Source of the DNA: Onthophagus taurus
Taxonomy: Eukaryota; Arthropoda; Insecta; Coleoptera; Scarabaeidae
DNA: 64,000 bases
Reading direction: 5' to 3'
NCBI RefSeq assembly: GCF_036711975.1
Contig: NC_091971.1
Location: 9,927,501-9,991,500, forward strand
Shown here piece by piece: positions 1-15,017 of the stretch (its first letter is position 1; every line of letters begins with the position of its first letter). The position numbers and the translations under genes were made by a program. The notes below the pieces were generated by a model. The model saw only the letters and a program-made list of their open reading frames with translations. It had not been told where the DNA came from and searched no databases.

Positions 1-1999
1 TACATAAACTTAGCTTTAATAAGATAAAATTGGCGTCACGTCATCTTAATCGAAAGCTAACATTGCAGTTTAGCCAACGACAAAACGAAAATTCTCAATT
101 AACGTTATGTTAAAGCTCGATTAACTTGGTAAAACTTACTACTAACTATGTTTTAACTTTAATTTTTAATGATTTCATTAATAATGAATTCTATAATTTA
201 TTTCAGCTGAACTACAAAAAGAATACAGCCCAAAAAATTGCACAAACGAAGCAAATGTGCTTAAATCGAATATCATCATCATCGGTGTCCCAGTCATCTT
301 TCTGCTGACATCAATAAAAAATTCATTCGGAATCTAATTTTCGAATAATTTAAGAAGAAAAATTGGAGATAACCACGATGTAAAATCGATGTATTGAAGA
401 TATGTATGTAAAAATGATGGATGAAAATTGATTAAATACAAAATGTAGTGAAAAGCGATCGATTTTCGCCACCATATTGGTGGTGACGAGCTCTAAAGTA
501 GAAAAATGATTTTCAAAAGAATCCTCCGAGCAGTTCAAAATGTAATCCCGCGCTTTTTTAATGAAGAATAAAAATATCAATAGTACCACGTAAGAAAAAT
601 GTAAAAGCTACAGTAGGGCTGGAAACAAAAATTACCCAAATATTAAAAAAATTACCTGAGGTAACTGCAATGCGATTTTGGAATTGTAAAATCGCTGCGA
701 AATCTAATACTCAATGAAAAAATAAAAAAAAAACTATTTTTCCGCTACAAAGAAGGTGAGACGGGATAAATTAAATTAAAAAAAAAATGTGTGTAAGAAA
801 ATTGGACCAAACCAGTCCGGTGTGAAAAAAAATTTATGTAATTTTTAATAAGTAAATGTGCTATAGGCCTAAATTAAATGTAGTAGTAGTTGCCAAAAGA
901 ATAAGTAAAATAAAACTTAATAAAACATAAGGAGATAAAACTGTACAGTCACCTACCGGTTAGTTTATAAATATTCACTAATTAATTGTCAATTAATAAA
1001 AAAAAATGGTCGAAAATAAACCTTAAAAACACAAAACTTTATTTACATATCAAGAACAAGAATCGAAACCGAAAGGTGACTGAAAAAAAAAACGATACAG
1101 TTAGTGTACATTTCAAATCGATGAGATAAAAATTAATTTCAAAAACGAACCCCAAAAAGAAATATTCTTTTACGAATAAAAATCGATTTGATTATTAATA
1201 TAATTATTAATGTAATTGTGACAGATAAAATGAAACAAAATGTTAACTAGCTCAGCTATTTACTTAAATCTTTGCTGCCTTACTCACGTGTAAAACAATT
1301 ATTAGTGGAGACTCTATCTCTATCTCTCTCTCTATCTATCACTGATGAATCTAGCTGAATAATGGGGAGTAATAAAAAGTGTAAAATTTAGAATGAAACC
1401 AGGAGATTAATTAAAAAAAATATATTAATTTGAATCTAGTGCCTCCGCAAATTAGACTCAAATAATAGCGAGTAGCGCACAAACAGCACAATAAACGATG
1501 CGAAGGAGAAAATAAATAGAGTTAATTAAATAACAAATCGTAATACCTAATTGTAACCCCAAAAATGATTATTGTTAGATTATTATCTTTCAAGTATAAT
1601 TCAGCTAACAAACTATAACTTCATCGCAATCAATTTATTTTCTTCCATCAACATTTATTAAATAAGAAAAACATATCTAATTCATACAGTGTGATTCAAT
1701 ATTTATATAATATCTCAAAAACGGTTTAAGATAACGAAATCTTTTTTCAGTAAAAAACTATTTAATTTTATGTGATTTATTTTTTATTTTATTTCGTTTC
1801 CACAAATCATTATTCCACGTTCTAAACACAGAAAGTGTTTGGATAGTTTACATAAATGTTTAGAATTCCTTTGCTTTTTGTTCGACGCGCAAACTGCATA
1901 CCGCTTTGTTTTGTACGTCAATTTAAATTTGTTTTTTTATTAACAATAAATAATCACAGGTAAAAAGGTCAGAGGGAAAATAGTGTAGGAAAAATAAAA
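1..1999. other. AT-rich non-coding sequence
   Basis: No reading frame with recognisable protein content, no splice-like exon and no RNA gene was seen on either strand. The sequence is dominated by A/T runs and many AATAAA-like strings. It could be a long 3' UTR or intergenic DNA; the sequence does not decide between them. Confidence 0.5.
1312..1342. repeat. TCTATC/TCTC microsatellite
   Basis: A short pyrimidine-rich simple repeat of TCTATC and TCTC units, visible directly. No function is implied. Confidence 0.7.
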
Positions 2000-3330
2000 A
2001 TTATGAACAGGCCCAGAAAAAATATGCCGATAAAAGCTGATTATTAGATAACAAGAAGGAATATGAAGAGAAGAAGCAATAACATGGCAACTTGCATAAG
2101 AAAATAACATGCGTAGAAGAAAAATATCTTAGGCAGAAAGATAACATTATTCCTAGATATAAAATATTTTGTACACAAGCTAAATAGCTTAGTCAGAGGT
2201 AAAATAATGCGAGGGTATCAGGAATAGGCGGAGAAGCAAAATATGGCTAAAAGCTAATCATTAGATAAAAAATGGTAATTTGCAAAAGAAAACATCATGC
2301 GCAGAAGCAAAACATCATAGACAGAAAGGTATTTAATCCCAGGCACAAAATATCTTGGACACAAAAAAATGTCTTGCTCAGACGGAAAGAATTGTGGTCG
2401 AAATAAATATCATGAATACGCATAGAAGAAAATATTATGCCCAGAAGCAAAATATCACATTATGCCCATACTATCATGGTTGAAAACTTGTTATTAGATG
2501 GAAAGCGAAACATCATGCGCGAAAGATAGTAATACATCATGATTGAAGACCGGTAATTGAAAAAGCGAAATATAAAAAGCAGAAGTAATATCGCGACAAT
2601 TTGCAGAAAATAACATCATGCGCTAAAAGAGTATTGTTGTCGTGAACAAAATATCTTAGGTTGAATCAAAAAATCATACTAACAGATTCTATTCAATAAA
2701 ACATTCGTACGCTGAAGCTAAATGTCATGGGTAAAAGCATTTTATTCCACACAGAAATGAAACGGCAGGAGCAAAAGTAATATCATGGCAACTTCTAGAC
2801 GAAATATCATGCACAAAAGCGAAGTACCATAGCCAGTAAGAAAAAATTGTTCCCAGTAACAAGATATTTTGGACAGAAAGACAATATCGTGCTAAAAGGA
2901 AAACATTAGGAGTAAAAAAATATCATGAATACATCCAGAAATATTATATCATAGGCAGAAGGAAAAGCTTAGTTCGAGAAATAAATCATCTTGTGTAGAA
3001 GGAAAATACCCTGGTCATAGGAAAATATTTAGCATCTCATGCGCAATACTTAAATATTATATGCAGAAGGATGGCAATACTTCCAGAAACAAAATAACTT
3101 GCGCAGAAGCTTGCGTAGTTAAAATATTATGAACAAAGGAAATTATCATGGGTAAAACCCAATCATTACATGAATAGATGAATTATCAGGAACAGATATA
3201 ATACCATAGCAATTTGAAGAAGAGAACTTCATGCGCAGAAGCAAAATATCATTGGCAATATTAAAACATTACTTAATAATATGGAGGGCTGAAAATATGC
3301 ACAGAAACATATTTATTTTTATTACGATAA
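2000..3330. repeat. Degenerate minisatellite-like array
   Basis: For about 1.3 kb the text keeps returning to variants of GCAGAAGCAAAATATCATG, often preceded by CATGCGCAGAAG or TGGACACAAAATATCTT. Spacing is irregular (roughly 25-60 bp) and every copy carries substitutions. This looks like an old, decayed tandem repeat. No open reading frame runs through it. It resembles in style, but not in sequence, the degenerate arrays at 55-60 kb. Confidence 0.6.
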
Positions 3331-6030
3331 GTAAAAACAATCCATATTAGGCACAAATGCATTGGGAAGCCGTTTATGATGACACAAATGCCACTAACGA
3401 TGATTTTGATGTATGATGAAACTTGTGGTAATCTGTTTTTGGCATATACTTCGCACCTCTGCTGGGTTGACATCTACATTTCAATAATACAATTCGTTTT
3501 CAAATCAATTTTATTTTTTGAGAAATATTTTTTACTGAATCAAGATTTCCATCATAGCGCTGGCAAACATTTTTAGTAAGTGTATGGTGTATTCCGCGCA
3601 GAACTGTTGCGCAAAGTTTCTTTGGCATGTTCAAACTTGTCGCGACATGACTTTAATACGTTTGGTATAAAATATATATTTTTTAACTAACTCAAAATTC
3701 TTATGAAATGATTTTTGACTTATTATGATACACTGTATGAAAAACTGGAATATTTTTTAAATTTTGAAATAGATAAGATTGCTCATTTGTCTTCCACTTA
3801 AATACAAGTTCATTTCAAAAAAATAATTAATGTTATATCAATTAAATAATTAAAATAAAATGTACCCAATATAACTCCATAAAAACCGCTTTTCCAAAGA
3901 ATAATATTAAATATATAAATTTAAGTAAACACATAATCATGATAAGTTTATTTTATGATCTTTTTTTCTAAATTTTAATGTTTACATATCCAATCAAAAC
4001 CGACTCAATTCTGAGACGACACGAATTTACAAGAACAAACAAAAAATAATACCTACTCCAAAATAAAGAAAAATCCTTCGCGAGTTAATTAAGATTTTCG
4101 GTTAAAATGTAAGTAAGAAAAGAACCCAAATGCAAAAATCTACTTAAACGAGCTATTATCGAGAATAAGAAAAAAAATTAAAAAAATCGTAACGGGAAAT
4201 AAGAACAAACAAAAAAAAAGGTTAGTGGACTCATAAAGAAAAGGTTAGTGTTTTTAGCAACGACAGTTTTTCCTATAATAATTTTTCCCCACCGAAAAGC
4301 TAAATTGTGTACGTTTAGGAAATAAAAATAAACGCTAAACGTAAGTAGTAACGTCAATAAAGATCAATAAAATAATGATAGACATAAAACGATAAAAAGA
4401 TTTAACCAAAAAAAAATAAAAATTAAAAAAAAACTAACAAAAACGACCAGTAATCTTGTACATTTTATAAGAGTAGTAGGTTTTTAATAAGTGCACACAC
4501 ACGAAATTAAAGAAAAAAATAATAAATAAATAAATAACACTCATACACGTGGCGTGTACGTCTTTGAGTAGGTATTAGATGGGAAATAAACGAAACGAGA
4601 ACAAAAAAAAGTTACTTATAAAATAAATTTATTAAATAAATTAAATCGAAATAAATTAAATTTAAAGAAACGATCTGTATATGTAAACTGTATGTTTATA
4701 AACATGGTGAGCCATTAAAATGTGTTTAAATAAAAAAATCTTTATCTCTCTCAAAGGTATTAAGTAATTTTTTGAATACATTTTTGTGTATCACCATGTA
4801 ATAAATTATTAAATAAATTAGCTAATTCCCCAAACAAAAAGATAATAATTTTAGCTTACTTCCTATCTTAAATACCTAAAAATACGTTCGGTGTTCCAAA
4901 AAAGCAAACGGACATATCAATAGAATATAGTTAAAATTAGATAATTTTAATGATAAACGGAGTTGCTCTCTGTGGATCTTCCATTAAAAATGAAAAAGAA
5001 AACAATGAAAATGTAACAAACAAGATAAATATTAACAAAAAAGAAATTAAATATAAATTCAATTGCTTGTATTATAAACCGCTATTTATAATTCAATTAA
5101 AGAAAAGAAAATGAACAATTGTAAGCCTAACGATACAGCGATTATATTAAAAAAAAATAATAATGTCCAAAGAAGAAAGGTGAAAAAGAAAAAAATTTGA
5201 TAATATGAGTAAAGTTGAGTTCGATCGGTCTTAAGTATAATTATAGTACAATTTGTAAACTTACGGTTACAATTTAGTGTTTAAGTGTTAAGTTTTTTGC
5301 TTTTTAAAAAGAAAAAAAAGATGAAAAGAGAATGTAAATGAAAAAGGAGAGAAATTGTTATTTCCTTTTTTTATATCTTAAGATTTAATAAAAAAAAAAC
5401 AAATTATATATTGCGTATTTTAAAAAAAAAATTAAATAAAATAAAAAAAAACTGTCGAAATCAGTGCGCTAAAATAAATAAAACAAAAAAATTAAATAAG
5501 TAAATTCATTGTTATGATCTGTTGAGATTAATTTTTAACGCAGCGCAATTTGCCGATAAGAGTTAGTTGTAAACGCGATTTTAGAATGGCCTATTGAAAA
5601 ATAAAATAAATAAATAAAACTGAATATTTATTCTCGGTCGAATTTTTAGACACCGCAAATCTATACCTAACTAAAGTAAATACGAGGGCGAAAAAAATGC
5701 TTAGAAGAAAAGAAAGGAAATATATAAAAAGGTAAAACCGATAATGAATCTCATCTAACTAAAAGTAACATTATCAAACATTATTGTTGTGAGCCGTTGG
5801 CGTACTAAAAAAAAATAACTATTAAAGATAATAATTATGATACTGATTGACTAATAATAAATGCTTGTAAATATTATTGTGTTTTATTTAATTTTTTTTT
5901 TTGAGAAGAGAAATAAATCTTTCTGCCTAATGGTCTTTTCGCTGGCATAATTACAACAAAGAATTTAATAAATTTATTATTAATTATCAGATAAGTATTT
6001 ATGAAAAAAGTTCGAATATTGTCTTGCTCT
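3331..6030. other. AT-rich non-coding sequence
   Basis: Long A-rich stretches and short stop-rich frames only. Two overlapping opposite-strand frames near 3.3-3.6 kb have no recognisable protein signature. Nothing else identifiable was seen. Confidence 0.5.
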
Positions 6031-6037
6031 GATCAAC

Positions 6038-6265
6038 TTATATCTGTGCAGCTTGTCTCTTTAAACATAATTTATGTATTTTTTCATAATTGTTTCTGTT
6101 GTCTAAAAATTTCTTCCGTAGTCTGTCTAGTCTTAGTCTTATAAGTTCAATACCAATCATTTCGTATAGGGTCTCGTTTCTTACGTTTTGCAATGGGTTG
6201 TTTGGCTGTCTAATCTTCTGGGAGATAATCCTCAAGCATTTTCTTTCCGCTTTGTCAATTATGTT
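6038..6265 (-). pseudogene. Non-LTR retrotransposon ORF2 tail fragment
   Basis: The minus-strand frame reads IDKAERKCLRIISQKIRQP followed by a stretch rich in ETLYEMIGIE and RLRKKFLDN. In the LINE families I know, the C-terminal end of the reverse transcriptase protein has this pattern: a run like AxxKxLRIIS, then a helix with IxxLRxRLxxLRxKF. Only about 70 residues remain and nothing upstream reads as reverse transcriptase, so this is a 5'-truncated or eroded copy. Family assignment (jockey-like) is tentative. Confidence 0.5.
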
Positions 6266-6717
6266 TTTTTATTGATTTATTAAATCATTTTAATTCTTTT
6301 CAAATTTGACATAAAAGAATTTTTCATCTCGTAAAATTCCGTATCAACTATTAAGGCACATAGTTTATATTGCCAATAATAGATGAAAAAATACAAAATT
6401 TGCCTCACTAAGGGCCGGTTTATCAATGTCGAGTTAAATCTGTTAGATACGCAACTCATGGATAAACTTGCCTAACAGATAACCTCAGTGAACTGTTTAT
6501 CCAGCAACTTTCTATTCGACAGGCAGCAACCTTCGAGATAGAACATAGATGGTACCCCTGAGTGTTAACATTAGAAACGGAAATGAAACGTAATTGGTTA
6601 AATTTGAATAATTGACTTTAGTTTATGAAGTTGATATAAACAGCAGATCGTGTTTTGGAGGTTATCATTCCTGTGTGCTTTCGGTATTGTGCTTTGTTTT
6701 CGAAAACCTTTTTTATA

Positions 6718-6905
6718 ATGGAATTCCTACATGAATATTTATTAGACAGCGATAAAGATGAGGATATTGTCCAACTCTTAAATTATAAACGACGACCATA
6801 TATTATAAAAGAAAGACAAAAGTCAAAACCACTTTAAGGAGTTGGACGACCACGTTTTTTTGTTAGAATTCGGGTAAAAAAGGATACAGTTTTGTCAATC
6901 TTGGT
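6718..6905 (+). pseudogene. HARBI1-like transposase N-terminal fragment
   Basis: The frame starts MEFLHEYLLDSDKDEDIVQL and runs to RPYIIKERQK. It stops at 6837, but the following bases still read FFVRIRVKKDTVLSIL. Harbinger nucleases commonly begin with an acidic DSDxDxD segment, then RPRxIKER, then FRxRFRLSKxTVxxLL, so the order matches. The catalytic DDE core is missing, cut off by the foldback element starting near 6913. Recognition is by motif order only. Confidence 0.5.
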
Positions 6906-7114
6906 TAAATTAACAAGGGGACCACCAGACGTGTGACCCTCCGATTTTGAAAAAATTTGGTGTAAGGGTAGGAAATAATATTTAAACCTTATTGGTGAAG
7001 TACTATTATTAGACGCCTAGGCATTTTGGAGAAAATAAATTTTAAAAATTTTGAAATTTTAAGTTTCGTGAAGTGCGTCTAGTCAACCCTATTGGTTTTA
7101 TGCTCGTGGCAACA

Positions 7115-7185
7115 GGTCCGGCAGCTGAGCTAGTTAAGGCGCTAGTTACAGACTCGATGCCCCGAGTTCGCGCCTCGGTAACGGC
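7115..7185 (+). other. tRNA-like segment in left arm of foldback
   Basis: The segment contains a perfect T-arm: CCGAG, loop TTCGCGC, CTCGG (7162-7178), matching the GTTCRANNC B-box pattern. About 40 bases upstream lies a D-arm/A-box-like stretch, AGCTGAGCTAGTTAAGGCGC. An acceptor stem does not close convincingly, so this is a tRNA-derived promoter relic, not a tRNA gene. Confidence 0.55.
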
Positions 7186-7391
7186 GTTTTTTTTTTTTTT
7201 AATTATAAATTTATTTTTACGTTAAGTCGTAATATGGTAAAGTACTGTGAGGTAATATAACACAAAAAACCTTTTTTCTACACCCACATGTATATGTATA
7301 TGTTCTGTTTTCTGCACAATTGACATAACAAATTACTTTTGAGAAATACTACGAAAAACACCATCATTAATTGTAAATGGTAGAAGGGTTC

Positions 7392-7395
<4 letters not shown>

Positions 7396-7463
<68 letters not shown>
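7396..7463. repeat. (TA)n microsatellite at foldback centre
   Basis: About 34 uninterrupted TA units occupy the centre of the foldback element. It can extrude as a cruciform together with the arms. Confidence 0.9.
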
Positions 7464-7465
<2 letters not shown>

Positions 7466-7695
7466 CTGTACTTTCCTTAACTCTTATATGTTTACTCTTG
7501 GTATTTACACAAAGAATGCGTGTTTTTCGTAGTATTTCTCAAAAGTAATTTGTTATGTCAATTGTGCAGAAAACAGAACATATACATATACATGTGGGTG
7601 TAGAAAAAAGGTTTTTTGTGTTATATTACCTCACAGTACTTTACCATATTACGACTTAACGTAAAAATAAATTTATAATTAAAAAAAAAAAAAAC

Positions 7696-7766
7696 GCCGT
7701 TACCGAGGCGCGAACTAGGGGCATCCAGTCTGTAACTAGCGCCTTAACTAGCTCAGCTGCCGGACC
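7696..7766 (-). other. tRNA-like segment in right arm of foldback
   Basis: This is the inverted counterpart of the segment at 7115-7185. Its T-arm stem has one change (CCTAG opposite CTCGG), so the left copy keeps the better-paired form. The D-arm-like stretch is conserved. Confidence 0.5.
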
Positions 7767-8029
7767 TGTTGCCACGAGCGTAAAACCAATAGGGTTGACT
7801 AGACGCACTTCACGAAACTTAAAATTTCAAAATTTTTAAAATTTATTTTCTCCAAAATGACTAGGCGTCTAATAATAGTACTTCACCAATAAGGTTTAAA
7901 TATAATTTCCTACCCTTACACCAAATTTTTTCAAAATCGGAGGGTCACACGTCTGGTGGTCCCCTTGTAAGACGAGATTATACTATATTAGATGATAGAT
8001 TATATATTTTTTTTAAATTACTAGATTAT

Positions 8030-8134
8030 TATTTATTTTCTATAACATTTTTATATTCGTTTGCCAAATCCATCAGCAAGATCTTTTCTGCAGTACTAAA
8101 ATTTGATGATCATTTCTTTCTCTTGCTTATCCAT
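8030..8134 (-). pseudogene. Harbinger Myb/SANT-like protein fragment
   Basis: On the minus strand a start at 8134 reads MDKQEK; after a frameshift the text continues KILLMDLANEYKNVIENK and stops. The LLxxLxxxYKxVIENKxTD pattern is that of the trihelix/SANT DNA-binding protein which PIF/Harbinger elements encode as their second gene. Only about 35 residues remain. Confidence 0.4.
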
Positions 8135-8412
8135 CACCACAATTATAAGCTTAATTTATTTTTTGACGTTATATTTTGATTTTATTGTTATTTCCTTTCA
8201 CCAAGCAACCAAACTTGTGCTCACATTTTTTTGACAATATCTAATAGGTAAATCCTTAACCAGTACTTCAATCTGGTGTGTATCCAAATGTCATATTTAT
8301 CTATAAGATTACCCTAAACTACGGGTGGATAAACGATTCGTCGACGTTATCTATCAGCTACAATTTTAATTCACAGATAAATCGTCTTAAGTAGATATTG
8401 ATAAACCGGCCC

Positions 8413-8554
8413 TTAGACCCACTTTTACCACCTCTTGATAAATTTATCCGATAGATAAATCCAGCTCTTAGCCAATGAGAGTGCTTCAAACCGCCGTAAC
8501 CATGGCAACTATCCTCTAGATAGTTTATCAGGAGGATGGTAAAAGTGGGCCTTA
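8413..8554. mobile_element. Harbinger-type MITE, ~140 bp
   Basis: TTA target duplications flank the element at 8413-8415 and 8552-8554. The ends are inverted repeats: GACCCACTTTTACCACCTC on the left and GGCCCACTTTTACCATCCTC on the reverse strand at the right. Arms continue with TTGATAAATTTATC versus CTGATAAACTATC. It carries no coding sequence and abuts the right end of the larger Harbinger element, sharing its TTA. Confidence 0.75.
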
Positions 8555-8871
8555 AATCTTTTAGATTCAATCCAGTTTGAATTTGACACACGGTTTTTGA
8601 AGTTACTGAATTATCGCCGTCGTTTTTGGGGATTTTCGTCGCGTTGAATACCATAACTGTAATATTGGTTGCACACTTTCCATGATAATTCGGATAAGTC
8701 GGATGTGATAATTAATTAACTTTATATCCGGTATAGAAACAACATAGGACTTTTATCTCCACAAAACGAATTGGAATTTTTGTTGGTCAAACTTTAAGTC
8801 ATTTTCTTTAAGTCATTAAAGTACATTGATTTATTGTTAGTTAAAATCTTAATAAGAATTTATTAAATCAT
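8555..8871. other. Intergenic, 3' flank of metalloprotease gene
   Basis: AT-rich with no coding signal. TTTATT at about 8861 is an AATAAA poly(A) signal on the minus strand, just downstream of the metalloprotease stop codon. Confidence 0.5.
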
Positions 8872-9755
8872 TTAATTTACAACGTATAAAGTTTTAATAC
8901 CTTCAATATCATCATTCACTAAACATTTACTCTCTGTTGGATTATAAAACGGATACATAATGCTGTTTTTATCCATTGAATGACCCAAACCCAACGTATG
9001 TCCAATTTCGTGGAGAGCTATTTGATATAAATCAGCGATAGATTTATTGGACCAATCCAAATTTTCATTAAAATTAATATTTCCACCAAAAATCTTAAAA
9101 TAATTATTAATTATTATATTAATTTAATAATTATTGTTTGTATTATTACTTACAGGGTATTGTGCCATTCCAAAAATTTTTTCTTTATCCATAGGACGAA
9201 AAGAAATATGTAATAAAGCATCCCTACTTTGTTCTACTTCCGAGAAACTTAAATCAATATGTTTTGCCCATTCATTAAAAGCGCGATAAACAGACGAATG
9301 AATTAAATGTTGTAAATCTTCGGGGTAATTTATTTTATATTTTATGTCGGTTATTCTCCATTTACTTCCTTTAAAAAAAATAAAAATTTAAAACAAAAAT
9401 TAAAAATAATTAACATTTATTAAAATACCTTGAATACTGAACCTTTTAACCCTCATTTTTGATTTATCGCTACACCCACATCTATACATATCCATCATTT
9501 TAACCGTTTCATCATCTAATAAACCTTATAAGAAATCATTACTTTATTAATTCTATTTATTAAACATTTATATTTACCTGTGGTTTTGATTGAAGCAAAT
9601 TTTTGAAATTTTTTCAAACACTCATCAAAATTTGATTCATCCTTCTCATTCATGTAACCAAAATAATGAAGATAATCAATACCATCGCTTTTATTCATTG
9701 CAAAAACGTTAGAAAGAGATAAAACTGTAAAATAAATTAGAATTTTTAAGTCCAT
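8872..9755 (-). CDS. Secreted matrixin metalloprotease without hemopexin (MMP-like 1)
   Basis: Four exons on the minus strand: 9755-9578, 9524-9429, 9368-9154 and 9093-8872, all with GT-AG introns. They total 711 nt, or 236 residues. It starts with a signal peptide, [20 protein letters not shown] peptidoglycan-binding-like prodomain follows, then YRCGCSD in the place of the usual PRCGVPD cysteine switch. The catalytic domain holds the zinc site [12 protein letters not shown] and the Met-turn SIMYPFY. The protein ends soon after the catalytic domain, so it lacks hemopexin, as in matrilysins and small insect MMPs. It probably cleaves extracellular proteins; the substrate is unknown. A divergent paralogue starts 285 bp away with the same domain plan. 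All catalytic residues are intact, so it is probably active. Confidence 0.88.
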
Positions 9756-10039
9756 AATGTTGATTCAACACCGGGTATTTACATACTGGATTTATCTGTT
9801 GATTTTATTAAAAGAAGGCAAAGGTCTGAGATTATTTATCTTTGTTTATATTAATGAAATTTTAATTCAACAATTAATTATTTATTCAGATTTGTTATTT
9901 ACAAATTTAATAAAAATGGCTATTTACGCAAAGTGCACGAAACTTGTAATCTTATTTCCAAAAAAAATTAATACTTATTTATAAATACTCCTATTTGCAC
10001 AATGTTTTATTAGTTTGTGGTTACATTTGGAAGCGAAAG
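9756..10039. promoter_or_regulatory. Shared divergent promoter region of two metalloproteases
   Basis: The two start codons point away from each other across 284 bp. A TATA-like TATTTATAAATACT lies about 60 bp before the plus-strand ATG. A bidirectional promoter is inferred from the geometry; no defined factor sites were recognised. Confidence 0.45.
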
Positions 10040-10972
10040 ATGGCTTTATTAATTTTGATAACGTTAATTTTTTTGCCTCAAATACATTGCCTTACTAACA
10101 AAGAGGCCACTGTAATTAAATTAAATAATTTAATAAATAACTTTAATTACTTTAATTACTTTAGGAATATTTACATCATTATAAGCACATAAAAAGTGCT
10201 AACCCATCTCCAAGTGAATTTACTGAAGGAATGAAAGATTTCCAAAATTATGCTCAAATCCCAGTTACAGGTAATTATTTAAATAAAAGAGATTTAACTA
10301 AGAAAAACGTTATTTAAAATTTTATTAGGTGTTCTTGATGCTGATACAAAAGAAATGATGAAAGCTGGGAGATGTTTTAATCCAAACCCTGAAGATGCAG
10401 ATTCTGAAAATCGAGTTAGAAGATATGAATTATACAGTAAAGTATAAAAATTAAAAAAAAAATAATTTAATATTAACTAACATTTCAGAATATCTTTGGA
10501 ATCGAAAAAAATTAACTTACAATATGAAATATCCCACCAATGTTACCAGCTCGATTATAGATGATGGTTTAAAACGAGCTTTTGAAATGTGGTCGAGACA
10601 TTCAGGAATACAATTTGTAAAATCAGATCGAATGACTTCTCATTTAAAAATGGACTTCAATTATATTGATGAAATGTCAACACTTGGTTATGCTTATTAT
10701 CCAGTAAATATAAAAATGATACAAAAAAAAAATAATAAACAAATGATTTTTAGCCTGTTGGAAAAATAGTTTTTACCAGCCGAAGACTATGGAGCAATAA
10801 CAACCTTCCTGGACATAGTAATTTTTATCAAGTTGCTTTACACGAAATCGGTCATGCTTTGGGGTTGCGCCATTCCGATACAAAAGCTGCAATTATGTTT
10901 CCTATTCTACATAAATATTATCCGGAACTTCATTCAGATGATATTACTGGTATAAAAGCTTTATATCAATAA
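10040..10972 (+). CDS. Secreted matrixin metalloprotease without hemopexin (MMP-like 2)
   Basis: Five exons: 10040-10111, 10165-10270, 10329-10436, 10489-10703 and 10754-10972. They total 720 nt, or 239 residues. Signal peptide MALLILITLIFLPQIHC, then a short prodomain (residues about 24-95). The expected cysteine switch reads AGRCFNPNPED: the Cys and preceding Arg are kept, but the usual GVPD is replaced. The catalytic core has HEIGHALGLRHS followed by the Met-turn AIMFPI. It ends at DDITGIKALYQ with no hemopexin repeat. It is a paralogue of the gene at 8872-9755: same length, and corresponding intron positions after the prodomain and before the catalytic segment. It has an extra intron after the signal peptide. 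The role is inferred to be extracellular proteolysis. Confidence 0.88.
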
Positions 10973-11058
10973 AATAAAATAAAAAATGAAAAAATAATTG
11001 TTTAATTATTTATTAATAATGTACGTATAAATAATTCTAATTATTTTATTCACAACAT

Positions 11059-15017
<3,959 letters not shown>

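Larger units (their letters stand above)
6913..7968. mobile_element. ~1.05 kb foldback element with 450-bp arms
   Basis: Positions 6913-7362 and 7518-7968 are near-perfect reverse complements. Differences are scattered single bases (for example CATTTTGG versus GACTAGG context near 7020 and 7860). Both outer ends read ACAAGGGGACCACCAGACGT. The 155-bp centre contains a (TA)n tract. Each arm carries the same tRNA-like segment. No protein is encoded. It lies inside the relic Harbinger nuclease gene. It may be a foldback (MITE-like) transposon or two copies of a tRNA-derived element joined tail to tail; TSDs could not be defined. Confidence 0.75.
6412..8412. mobile_element. Decayed PIF/Harbinger DNA transposon
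   Basis: The left end reads GGGCCGGTTTATCAATGTCG and the right end, reverse-complemented, reads GGGCCGGTTTATCAATATCT, giving terminal inverted repeats of at least 16 identical bases. The flanks are TAA on the left and TTA on the right, in keeping with the 3-bp TWA target of Harbinger elements, though the two are not identical. Inside are a relic resembling the start of a HARBI1 nuclease on the plus strand and a relic of a Myb/SANT-like protein on the minus strand, the two genes such elements normally carry. A foldback element splits the nuclease relic. The copy is certainly inactive. Confidence 0.65.

Noticed and set aside
7115..7185. Functional tRNA gene
   Set aside because: The T-arm is perfect but the acceptor stem does not close and the segment is embedded in a repeated foldback arm.
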